Shown one piece after another: positions 57,290 through 64,000 of a stretch of DNA of 64,000 nucleotides (position 1 is its first letter; every line of letters starts with the position of its first letter). The stretch comes from Ectopseudomonas mendocina (GTDB taxonomy: Bacteria; Pseudomonadota; Gammaproteobacteria; Pseudomonadales; Pseudomonadaceae). Below the pieces are notes generated by a model. It ran no database searches and was not told the origin of the DNA. It saw only the letters and a program-made list of their open reading frames with translations. Made by a program: the position numbers and the translations under genes. The DNA is taken from NCBI RefSeq assembly GCF_008041835.1, contig NZ_VRYE01000011.1, positions 150,459 through 214,458 of the forward strand, read 5' to 3'.

Positions 57290-59104
57290 ATGACCAAAAC
57301 CGTACGCATCGGCTGCGCCTCCGCCTTCTGGGGCGACACCTCCACCGCTGCCGCTCAACTGGTTCGCGGCGCCGAACTGGATTACCTGGTGTTCGACTAC
57401 CTGGCCGAGATCACCATGTCGATCATGGCCGGCGCGCGCATGAAGAAGCCGGACGACGGCTACGCCCGCGATTTCGTCGAAGTGCTCACGCCGCTGCTGG
57501 GCGAGCTCGCGGCGAAGAACATCCGCGTGATCAGCAATGCCGGCGGGGTCAGTCCGATGGCCTGCGCCGCCGCCCTGAGCACCGCCTGCGAACAGGCCGG
57601 CGTACAGTTGAAGATCGCCGTGCTGCACGGTGACAACCTGCAACCCAAGCTCGGCGAGCTGGTCAAGGCCGGCACCCGCGAGATGTTCACCGGCGCGCCG
57701 CTGCCGCCTTTCTGCGTTTCGGTCAACGCCTACCTGGGCGCACCGGGCATCGTCGCTGCGCTGGAACAGGGCGCCGACATCGTCATCACTGGCCGCGTGG
57801 TCGACAGCGCGGTGGTCAGCGCCGCCCTGGTGCACGAGTTCGGCTGGGCCTGGAGCGACTACGACAAGCTGGCCCAGGCCGCGCTGGCCGGACACATCAT
57901 CGAATGCGGCGCGCAGTGCACCGGTGGCAACTTCACCGACTGGCGCGACGTGCCGGACTATGAGCACATCGGCTTCCCCATCGTCGAAGTCGAGGACAAT
58001 GGCCGTTTCGTCGTGACCAAGCCGGAGGGTTCCGGCGGCTTGGTCACAGCTTTTACCGTTGGCGAGCAGATGCTCTACGAGATCGGCGATCCGCGCGCCT
58101 ATCTGCTGCCGGACGTGATCTGCGATTTCACCCAGGTCGCGCTGAGCCAGGTCGGCGACAACCGCGTGCAGCTGCAGGGCGCGCGCGGCCTGCCGCCCAC
58201 CGACCAGTACAAGGTCAGCGCCACCCATCCGGACGGTTTCCGCTGCACCGCCAGCTTCCTGCTGGCCGGTATCGATGCGGTGGCCAAGGCCGAACGGGTC
58301 GCCCAGGCGATCATCAACAAGACCGAAGAGATGTTCGCCGAGCGCGGCTGGGGCCGTTACCAGGAGGTAAGCGTCGAGTTGCTTGGCAGCGAAGCCACCT
58401 ATGGTGCTCACGCTCATCGCGCGTATAGCCGCGAAGTGGTGGTGAAGATCGCCGCACGGCATGCCAAGAAGGAGGCGCTGATCCTCTTCTCCCGCGAGAT
58501 CGCCCAGGCTGCCACCGGCATGGCGCCGGGCCTGACCGGCATCGTCGGCGGCCGCCCCACCGTCTACCCGGTGATCCGCCTGTTCAGCTTCCTGGTGGAC
58601 AAGAGTGCCTGCGCCCTGAGCGTCGAGATCGACGGCGAGCGCCAGCCGGTCGCCCTGCCCCAGATCGATGCCTTCGACCCAGCCCAACTCCGTGCGCCAG
58701 CTGCTCTGCCCGTACCCATGGGTGAAGCCGACGCTGCCGTGCCGCTGATCCGCCTGGCCGTGGCCCGCTCCGGCGACAAGGGCAACCACAGCAATATCGG
58801 TGTGATGGCGAGAAAGCCCGAATACCTGCCGTGGATAGCTGCTGCACTGACGCCCGAAGCCGTGGCCAACTGGATGGCGCATACCCTGGACGCCGAGCAG
58901 GGCCGCGTCAGCCGCTGGTATCTGCCGGGTTGCCATGGCCTCAACTTCCTGCTGGAAAACGCGCTGGGCGGTGGCGGTGTCGCCAGCATGTGTATCGACC
59001 CGCAGGGCAAGGCCTTTGCCCAGCAACTGCTGGAATTCCCGGTGCCGGTGCCCAGCGCGCTGGCGGAAACCTTGAATGGTGCGCACGGCGCACCCCGCCC
59101 GTAG
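57290..59104 (+). CDS. atuA: AtuA, acyclic terpene utilisation protein
   Basis: 604-aa protein of the DUF1446 family: [54 protein letters not shown], then a C-terminal AtuA-like domain ([20 protein letters not shown], about 510-600). It is needed for growth on citronellol/geraniol in P. aeruginosa but its reaction is not known. ATG 57290 is the first start after the operators; the frame is open to 57140. Confidence 0.93.
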   Translation: MTKTVRIGCASAFWGDTSTAAAQLVRGAELDYLVFDYLAEITMSIMAGARMKKPDDGYARDFVEVLTPLLGELAAKNIRVISNAGGVSPMACAAALSTACEQAGVQLKIAVLHGDNLQPKLGELVKAGTREMFTGAPLPPFCVSVNAYLGAPGIVAALEQGADIVITGRVVDSAVVSAALVHEFGWAWSDYDKLAQAALAGHIIECGAQCTGGNFTDWRDVPDYEHIGFPIVEVEDNGRFVVTKPEGSGGLVTAFTVGEQMLYEIGDPRAYLLPDVICDFTQVALSQVGDNRVQLQGARGLPPTDQYKVSATHPDGFRCTASFLLAGIDAVAKAERVAQAIINKTEEMFAERGWGRYQEVSVELLGSEATYGAHAHRAYSREVVVKIAARHAKKEALILFSREIAQAATGMAPGLTGIVGGRPTVYPVIRLFSFLVDKSACALSVEIDGERQPVALPQIDAFDPAQLRAPAALPVPMGEADAAVPLIRLAVARSGDKGNHSNIGVMARKPEYLPWIAAALTPEAVANWMAHTLDAEQGRVSRWYLPGCHGLNFLLENALGGGGVASMCIDPQGKAFAQQLLEFPVPVPSALAETLNGAHGAPRP

Positions 59105-59146
59105 GGTGCGCTGCGCGCACCGAAATCTCTCAGGACAACAAGAACA

Positions 59147-60016
59147 ATGAGCTACGACTCCGTATTCAAATCGGGTCTGTTCAATGAACAGACCATCCTG
59201 ATCACCGGTGGTGGCAGCGGCATCGGCCGCTGCGTGGCCCACGAGCTGGCCCATCTCGGCGCCCACGTGGTGCTGGTCGGACGCAAGCAAGAAAAACTGG
59301 AGAAGACCTGCACCGAGATCACTGAGGACGGCGGCAGCGCCAGCTTCCAGGTCTGCGACATCCGCGACGAAGAAGCTGTGAAGGCCATGGTCGGCGCGGT
59401 GATCAGGGAACGTGGGCGCATTCATCAACTGGTGAACAACGCCGGCGGCCAGTTCCCCGCGCCGCTGATCGGCATCAACCAGAAAGGCTTCGAGACGGTG
59501 GTACGCACCAACCTGGTGGGCGGCTTCCTGGTGGCCAAGGAAGTCTTCCTGCAGAGCATGAGCAAGCACGGTGGCAGCATCGTCAACATGCTCGCCGACA
59601 TGTGGGGCGGCATGCCCGGCATGGGCCACTCCGGCGCGGCGCGGGCCGGCATGGAGAACTTCACCAAGACCGCCGCCTACGAATGGGGCCACGCCGGCGT
59701 GCGGGTCAACGCCGTAGCGCCGGGCTGGATCGCCTCCAGCGGCATGGACACCTACCCCGAGTCGATGAAGAGCATGATCCGCAACCTCAAGGATCACGTG
59801 CCGCTGCAGCGCATCGGCAGCGAGTCCGAGGTGGCCGCGGCCATCGTCTTCCTGCTCAGCCCAGGCGCCAACTTCATCAGCGGCAACACCATCCGCATTG
59901 ATGGCGCCGCCAGCCAGGGCACCCGTGCCTGGACGCTGGGCAAGGCGAAAAACAGCGAGCCCTACAACGGCTTCCATCGGGCCTACCTGCCCGATGTACT
60001 GAAAGATCAGGAGTAA
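59147..60016 (+). CDS. atuB: AtuB, short-chain dehydrogenase
   Basis: 289-aa SDR with TGGGSGIGRCVAHEL nucleotide loop and NNAGGQF. At the active-site position GHSGAARAGMENFTK stands in place of Y-x-x-x-K, as in 2,4-dienoyl-CoA reductase-like SDRs, so the catalysis may be of that type. Long C-terminal tail (AWTLGKAKNSEPYNGFHRAY). Second gene of the atu operon; proposed to act on terpenol or terpenal intermediates. Confidence 0.9.
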   Translation: MSYDSVFKSGLFNEQTILITGGGSGIGRCVAHELAHLGAHVVLVGRKQEKLEKTCTEITEDGGSASFQVCDIRDEEAVKAMVGAVIRERGRIHQLVNNAGGQFPAPLIGINQKGFETVVRTNLVGGFLVAKEVFLQSMSKHGGSIVNMLADMWGGMPGMGHSGAARAGMENFTKTAAYEWGHAGVRVNAVAPGWIASSGMDTYPESMKSMIRNLKDHVPLQRIGSESEVAAAIVFLLSPGANFISGNTIRIDGAASQGTRAWTLGKAKNSEPYNGFHRAYLPDVLKDQE

Positions 60017-60020
60017 GACG

Positions 60021-61637
60021 ATGCCCGTGATCCAATCGGAAATCGATGTGCATGGCGAAGCCTTCGCGCAGAACCGCGAAGCCATGCTGGCGGCCATCGC
60101 GACCTTCCGCAACGTCGAGCAGAAGGTGCTGGACAAGGCGCAGGAAGCCAAGGCCAAGTTCGAGAAGCGCGGCCAGTTGCTGCCGCGCGAACGCCTCAAC
60201 CTGCTGCTCGATGCCGGCGCGCCCTTTCTCGAACTGGCCTCGCTGGCCGGCTACAAGCTGCATGACGACAAGGACGGCAGCCAGGCCGGCGGCGGCATCA
60301 TCGCCGGCATCGGCTACATCGCCGGCGTGCGCTGCCTGGTGATCGCCAACAACAGCGCGATCAAGGGCGGCACCATCTCGCCCACCGGACTGAAGAAATC
60401 CCTGCGCCTGCAGCAGATCGCTGTGGAGAACAAACTGCCGGTGATCACCCTGGCCGAGAGCGGTGGCGCCAACCTCAACTACGCCGCCGACATCTTCGTC
60501 GAAGGCGCGCGCGGCTTCGCCAACCAGGCGCGCATGTCCGCCATGGGCCTGCCGCAGGTCACCGTGGTACATGGCTCCAGCACCGCCGGCGGGGCCTATC
60601 AGCCTGGCCTGTCGGATTACGTGGTGGTGGTGCGTGGCAAGGCCAAGATGTTCCTCGCCGGCCCGCCCCTGCTCAAGGCTGCCACCGGCGAGATCGCCAC
60701 CGACGAGCAACTCGGCGGCGCCGAGATGCACGCTCAGGTCGCCGGCACCGCCGAATACCTGGCCGAGAACGACGCCGACGGCGTGCGCCTGGCTCGCGAA
60801 ATAGTCGGCATGCTTCCGTGGAACCAACAACTGCCCGCTCGTGAGAAACGCAGCTGGCGCGAGCCGCTGTACCCGGCCGAGGAGCTGCTCGGCCTGGTGC
60901 CGGCCGACGCCAAGAAGCCCTACGACGTGCGCGAGATCATCGCGCGCATCGCCGATGGCTCGGCGTTTCTCGACTTCAAGAACGAGTTCGACAGCCAGAC
61001 CGTCTGCGGCCACTTGCAGATCGAAGGTCAGGCCTGCGGCTTCATCGGTAACAACGGCCCGATCACCCCGCAGGGCGCGGCCAAGGCAGCGCAGTTCATC
61101 CAGCTGTGCGAGCAGAGCAACACGCCGATCCTGTTCTTCCACAACACCACCGGCTTCATGGTCGGCACGGAATCAGAACAAAACGGCGTGATCAAGCACG
61201 GCTCGAAGATGATCCAGGCCGTGGCCAATGCCACCGTGCCCAAGCTCACCATCGTCGTCGGCGGCTCCTACGGCGCAGGCAACTACGCCATGTGCGGCCG
61301 TGGCCTCGACCCACGTTTCATCTTCGCCTGGCCCAACAGCAAGACCGCCGTGATGGGCGGCGCCCAGGCCGGCAAGGTGCTGCGCATCGTCACCGAGGAC
61401 AAGCACGCCAAGGAAGGCAAGGAGCCTGACCCGAAGATGCTCGACATGCTCGAGCAAGTCACTGCGCAGAAACTCGACAGCCAGTCCACCGCCCTCTATG
61501 GCACCGCCAGCCTGTGGGATGACGGCCTGATCGACCCACGTGATACGCGCAAGCTGCTGGGCTTCTTGCTGGACATCTGCGCCGAAGCCAACCTGCGGCC
61601 TCTGAAATCCAACCGTTTCGGCGTCGCCCGTTTCTGA
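60021..61637 (+). CDS. atuC: AtuC, geranyl-CoA carboxylase beta subunit
   Basis: 538-aa carboxyltransferase of the acyl-CoA carboxylase type: RERLNLLLDAGAPFLELASL, AESGGANLNYAADIF, VHGSSTAGGAYQPGLSDYVV, and C-terminal TTGFMVGTESEQNGVIKHGS and GGSYGAGNYAMCGRGLDPRF. With AtuF (biotin carboxylase/carrier subunit, not in the window) it carboxylates geranyl-CoA. GGAG precedes the ATG, 4 nt after atuB. Confidence 0.92.
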   Translation: MPVIQSEIDVHGEAFAQNREAMLAAIATFRNVEQKVLDKAQEAKAKFEKRGQLLPRERLNLLLDAGAPFLELASLAGYKLHDDKDGSQAGGGIIAGIGYIAGVRCLVIANNSAIKGGTISPTGLKKSLRLQQIAVENKLPVITLAESGGANLNYAADIFVEGARGFANQARMSAMGLPQVTVVHGSSTAGGAYQPGLSDYVVVVRGKAKMFLAGPPLLKAATGEIATDEQLGGAEMHAQVAGTAEYLAENDADGVRLAREIVGMLPWNQQLPAREKRSWREPLYPAEELLGLVPADAKKPYDVREIIARIADGSAFLDFKNEFDSQTVCGHLQIEGQACGFIGNNGPITPQGAAKAAQFIQLCEQSNTPILFFHNTTGFMVGTESEQNGVIKHGSKMIQAVANATVPKLTIVVGGSYGAGNYAMCGRGLDPRFIFAWPNSKTAVMGGAQAGKVLRIVTEDKHAKEGKEPDPKMLDMLEQVTAQKLDSQSTALYGTASLWDDGLIDPRDTRKLLGFLLDICAEANLRPLKSNRFGVARF

Positions 61638-61662
61638 CCCTTATCATCGGAGCACAACAACA

Positions 61663-62820
61663 ATGATCTTCACCCAAGAACACGAAGAACTCCGCCGCAC
61701 CGTGCGCAACTTCGTCGACAAGGAAATCAACCCGCACGTCGATGAGTGGGAAAAGGCCGGCCGCTTCCCCATCCACGACATTTTCAAGAAGGCTGGCGAG
61801 CTGGGCCTGCTGGGCATCTCCAAGCCGGAGAAATTCGGTGGCATGGGTCTGGACTACAGCTACTCCATCGTTGCCGCCGAAGAGTTCGGCACCATCCATT
61901 GCGGCGGCATCCCCATGTCCATCGGCGTGCAGACCGACATGTGCACCCCGGCCCTGGCGCGCTTCGGCTCCGATGAGCTGCGCGAAGAGTTCCTGCGTCC
62001 GGCCATCACTGGCGAGATGGTCGGCTGCATCGGCGTCTCCGAAGTCGGCGCCGGCTCCGACGTGGCGGGCCTGAAGACCACTGCGCGCAAGGACGGCGAC
62101 GACTATGTGATCAACGGCAGCAAGATGTGGATCACCAACTCTCCGAGTGCCGACTTTATCTGTCTGTTGGCCAACACCAGCGACGACAAGCCGCACGTCA
62201 ACAAGTCGCTGATCATGGTGCCAATGAAAACCCCGGGCATCAGCGTCAGCCCGCACCTGGACAAGCTCGGCATGCGCAGCTCCGAGACCGCCCAGGTGTT
62301 CTTCGACAACGTGCGTGTACCGCAGCGCTATCGCATCGGCCATGAAGGCGCCGGTTTCATGATGCAAATGCTGCAGTTCCAGGAAGAGCGCCTGTTCGGT
62401 GCGGCCAACATGATCAAGGGCCTGGAGCACTGCGTCGACACCACCATCGACTACTGCAAGCAGCGCCACACCTTCGGCCAACCGCTGATCGACAACCAGG
62501 TCATCCACTTCCGCATGGCCGAGTTGCAGACCGAGATCGAGTGCCTGCGTGCGCTGGTCTACCAGGCCACCGAGCAATATGTGAAGGGCCGCGACGTGAC
62601 CAAGCTGGCGTCGATGGCCAAGCTCAAGGCCGGCCGCCTGGGCCGCGAGGTGTCCGACGCCTGCCTGCAGTACTGGGGCGGCATGGGCTTCATGTGGGAC
62701 AACCCGGTGTCGCGTGCCTACCGCGACGTACGCCTGGTCAGCATCGGCGGCGGCGCCGACGAAATCATGCTCGGCATCATCTGCAAGCTGATGGGCATCC
62801 TGCCCGGAAAGAAAAAATAG
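61663..62820 (+). CDS. atuD: AtuD, citronellyl-CoA dehydrogenase
   Basis: 385-aa acyl-CoA dehydrogenase. CIGVSEVGAGSDVAGLKTTA and NGSKMWITNS are the family signatures, CKQRHTFGQPLIDNQVIHFR the second, and SIGGGADEIMLGIICKLMGI the C-terminus. AtuD oxidises citronellyl-CoA to geranyl-CoA in P. aeruginosa; that role is inferred from the cluster. The RBS is CGGAG. Confidence 0.92.
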   Translation: MIFTQEHEELRRTVRNFVDKEINPHVDEWEKAGRFPIHDIFKKAGELGLLGISKPEKFGGMGLDYSYSIVAAEEFGTIHCGGIPMSIGVQTDMCTPALARFGSDELREEFLRPAITGEMVGCIGVSEVGAGSDVAGLKTTARKDGDDYVINGSKMWITNSPSADFICLLANTSDDKPHVNKSLIMVPMKTPGISVSPHLDKLGMRSSETAQVFFDNVRVPQRYRIGHEGAGFMMQMLQFQEERLFGAANMIKGLEHCVDTTIDYCKQRHTFGQPLIDNQVIHFRMAELQTEIECLRALVYQATEQYVKGRDVTKLASMAKLKAGRLGREVSDACLQYWGGMGFMWDNPVSRAYRDVRLVSIGGGADEIMLGIICKLMGILPGKKK

Positions 62821-62843
62821 CCGGAACGATTCTGTGAGCTGAT

Positions 62844-62953
62844 GGTTCCCACGTCGAGGCCTCGAACCCTCCGCGTGGGAACCCATAACGGGACGCTCCG
62901 CGTCCCAGCGACGCAGAGCGTCGCCAAATGCATTCCCACGCGGAGCGTGGGAA
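62844..62953. repeat. cluster of four stem-loop repeats between atuD and atuE
   Basis: Four hairpins in 110 bp: GGTTCCCACG/CGTGGGAACC (62844-62883), GGGACGCTCCGCGTCCC (62890-62906), GCGACGCAGAGCGTCGC (62908-62924) and TTCCCACGCGGAGCGTGGGAA (62933-62953). It fills the only large gap in the operon and resembles intergenic CGTGGGAA-type repeats of Pseudomonas. Confidence 0.8.
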
Positions 62954-62971
62954 CGATCTAAAGGTGCCCCC

Positions 62972-63769
62972 ATGAGCGACCTGCCCCACTGCGAAACCCT
63001 GCTGCTGAACTCCGTCAGTGGCGTGCTGCGCATCACCCTCAACCGGCCGGACAGCCGCAACGCCATGAGCCTGGCCATGGTCGACGAACTGCGCGCCACG
63101 CTGGAGGCTGTGCGCCATGACCCGAACGTGCGCGCCCTGGTTCTGCGCGGCGCTGGCGGCCATTTCTGCGCCGGCGGCGATATCAAGGACATGGCTGGCG
63201 CCAGAGCCCGCGGCGGCGACGCCTACCGCGAGCTGAACCGCGCCTTCGGTGCGCTGCTGGAAGAGGCCCATGCCGCGCCGCAGGTGCTGGTGGCCGTGCT
63301 GGAAGGCGCCGTGCTAGGTGGCGGCTTTGGCCTGGCTTGCGTATCCGACGTGGCCATCGCTGCCAGCGGCGCCAAGTTCGGCCTGCCGGAAACCACGCTG
63401 GGCATCCTCCCGGCGCAGATCGCCCCCTTCGTCGTGCACCGCATCGGCCTGACCCAGGCGCGCCGCCTGGCCCTGACCGCCGCCCGCTTCGACGGTGCCG
63501 AGGCCCTGCGCCTGGGTCTGGTGCACTACTGCGAGAACGATGAGACAGCCCTGCAACAGCGCCTGGACGAAACCCTGGAACAGATTCGCCAGTGTGCGCC
63601 GCAGGCCAACGCCCAGACCAAGGCCCTGCTGCTGGCCAGCGAACGCGAAGCCCTCGGTCCGCTGCTCGACCGCGCCGCGGAACAGTTCGCCGCTGCCGTG
63701 ACCGGCGCCGAAGGCGTGGAGGGCACCATGGCTTTCGTGCAGAAGCGCAAGCCGAAGTGGGCGCAATGA
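62972..63769 (+). CDS. atuE: AtuE, isohexenylglutaconyl-CoA hydratase
   Basis: 265-aa crotonase. LNRPDSRNAMSLAMVDELRA, AGGHFCAGGDIKDMAGARAR (oxyanion hole and CoA site) and VLGGGFGLACVSDVAIAASG followed by GLPETTLGILPAQIAPFVVH. In P. aeruginosa AtuE hydrates isohexenylglutaconyl-CoA, the product of AtuC/AtuF after carboxylation. Last atu gene in the window; atuF does not follow. Confidence 0.9.
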   Translation: MSDLPHCETLLLNSVSGVLRITLNRPDSRNAMSLAMVDELRATLEAVRHDPNVRALVLRGAGGHFCAGGDIKDMAGARARGGDAYRELNRAFGALLEEAHAAPQVLVAVLEGAVLGGGFGLACVSDVAIAASGAKFGLPETTLGILPAQIAPFVVHRIGLTQARRLALTAARFDGAEALRLGLVHYCENDETALQQRLDETLEQIRQCAPQANAQTKALLLASEREALGPLLDRAAEQFAAAVTGAEGVEGTMAFVQKRKPKWAQ

Positions 63770-63797
63770 TGGATTGGACGGACTGACATGATCGACC

Positions 63798-64000
63798 GTA
63801 GCCCGTATATTGACTCCTCCTCTGGCGCAGGTAGCAAGATGGTGATCAACGCGACCGTATATGCGACTTCGTAAAGGGAGCCGTTGCTCCCGAGACTAGA
63901 TGGGGAGTTCGCTGCTGGAGTGCCTATGGGATGAGCGACACTATAATGGGGGTGCGGGGAACGCGGCATTGATCCAGCCGGTGTCGGATCTTATTCCATT
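63798..64000. mobile_element. possible left end of an element inserted in a REP
   Basis: GTAGCCCG at 63798-63805 is the first half of the REP unit seen at 16256 and 49689, but the sequence then departs (TATATTGACTCCTCC). The following 195 bp have no gene, a hairpin GGGAGC/GCTCCC (63876-63891) and TATAAT at 63942-63947. No atuF start is seen. IS110-type elements are known to target REPs and to start with a non-coding RNA region, which would fit; no transposase is within the window, so the call is tentative. Confidence 0.4.
63942..63947 (+). promoter_or_regulatory. perfect -10 hexamer at right edge
   Basis: TATAAT in GACACTATAATGGG. The -35 region 17 bp upstream (about 63919-63924) is not close to consensus. 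It would direct transcription off the right edge of the window. Confidence 0.45.

Noticed and set aside
57266..60199. 977-codon open frame on the minus strand opposite atuA-atuC
   Set aside because: It is the GC-rich antisense shadow of three well-recognised genes and has low-complexity Gly/Ala/His/Asp composition.
63526..63969. 147-codon minus-strand frame across the atuE end
   Set aside because: Half of it is antisense of atuE and the remainder has no recognisable protein features.

Overview
The window is a high-GC Gammaproteobacterial chromosome segment that reads as Pseudomonas, most likely of the P. mendocina / P. oleovorans side of the genus. The block from the tandem cbb3 oxidase operons through ccoGHIS, hemN, anr and apt, and then acyl-CoA dehydrogenase, recR, ybaB, dnaX and the 4.5S RNA, follows the gene order remembered from P. 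aeruginosa PA1557-PA1532. Pseudomonas-type REP palindromes and other intergenic repeats are scattered throughout. The species is an inference; the genus is well supported.

Layout. 1-2182: an alpha-E protein (cut by the left edge) and a circularly permuted ATP-grasp protein. 2183-3295: no gene, but a ~775 bp imperfect inverted duplication. 3296-18279: an alpha/beta hydrolase, then two complete cbb3 oxidase operons (ccoNOQP twice), the assembly genes ccoGHIS, a SafE-type membrane protein, anaerobic coproporphyrinogen oxidase hemN and a coiled-coil protein. Anr boxes precede the first ccoN, ccoG and hemN, and anr itself lies at 18430. 19208-25312: apt, a NaVBac-type voltage-gated sodium channel, small conserved genes, an SDR/TetR divergent pair, a YceH protein, a TTG-start lipoprotein and the ohrR/ohr peroxide-defence pair. 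25471-29018: a polyamine catabolism operon (spuC-like, gamma-glutamylputrescine synthetase, XRE-cupin regulator) headed by a collapsed remnant of an FAD oxidoreductase. 29307-37926: acyl-CoA dehydrogenase, a secreted HEXXH protein, recR, ybaB, dnaX, two small conserved proteins, the 4.5S RNA, a chemoreceptor and an HU-family gene. 37971-42454: a copper-handling operon. 42506-50744: GST, aminotransferase/MarR pair, LysE and BenE transporters, SDR, pyrF and a double-receiver response regulator, the last co-transcribed with a CBS-domain histidine kinase (to 52048). 52280-54667: ethanolamine ammonia-lyase eutBC. 54735-56262: a CPBP protease that overlaps a convergent solute-binding protein. 56453-63769: the acyclic terpene utilisation (atu) cluster atuR-atuABCDE.

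How it fits together. The 4-18 kb block is a microaerobic respiration island: two high-affinity oxidases, their copper and heme assembly factors, heme synthesis without oxygen, and the oxygen sensor that controls them. The atu cluster degrades citronellol/geraniol through geranyl-CoA carboxylation; two inverted copies of one 16-bp palindrome sit between atuR and atuA. Directly after atuE, where atuF (biotin subunit of geranyl-CoA carboxylase) is expected, the sequence turns into a truncated REP half followed by unfamiliar non-coding DNA with a hairpin and a perfect TATAAT, which I read as the probable edge of an inserted mobile element. No tRNA, complete rRNA operon or CRISPR array was seen.
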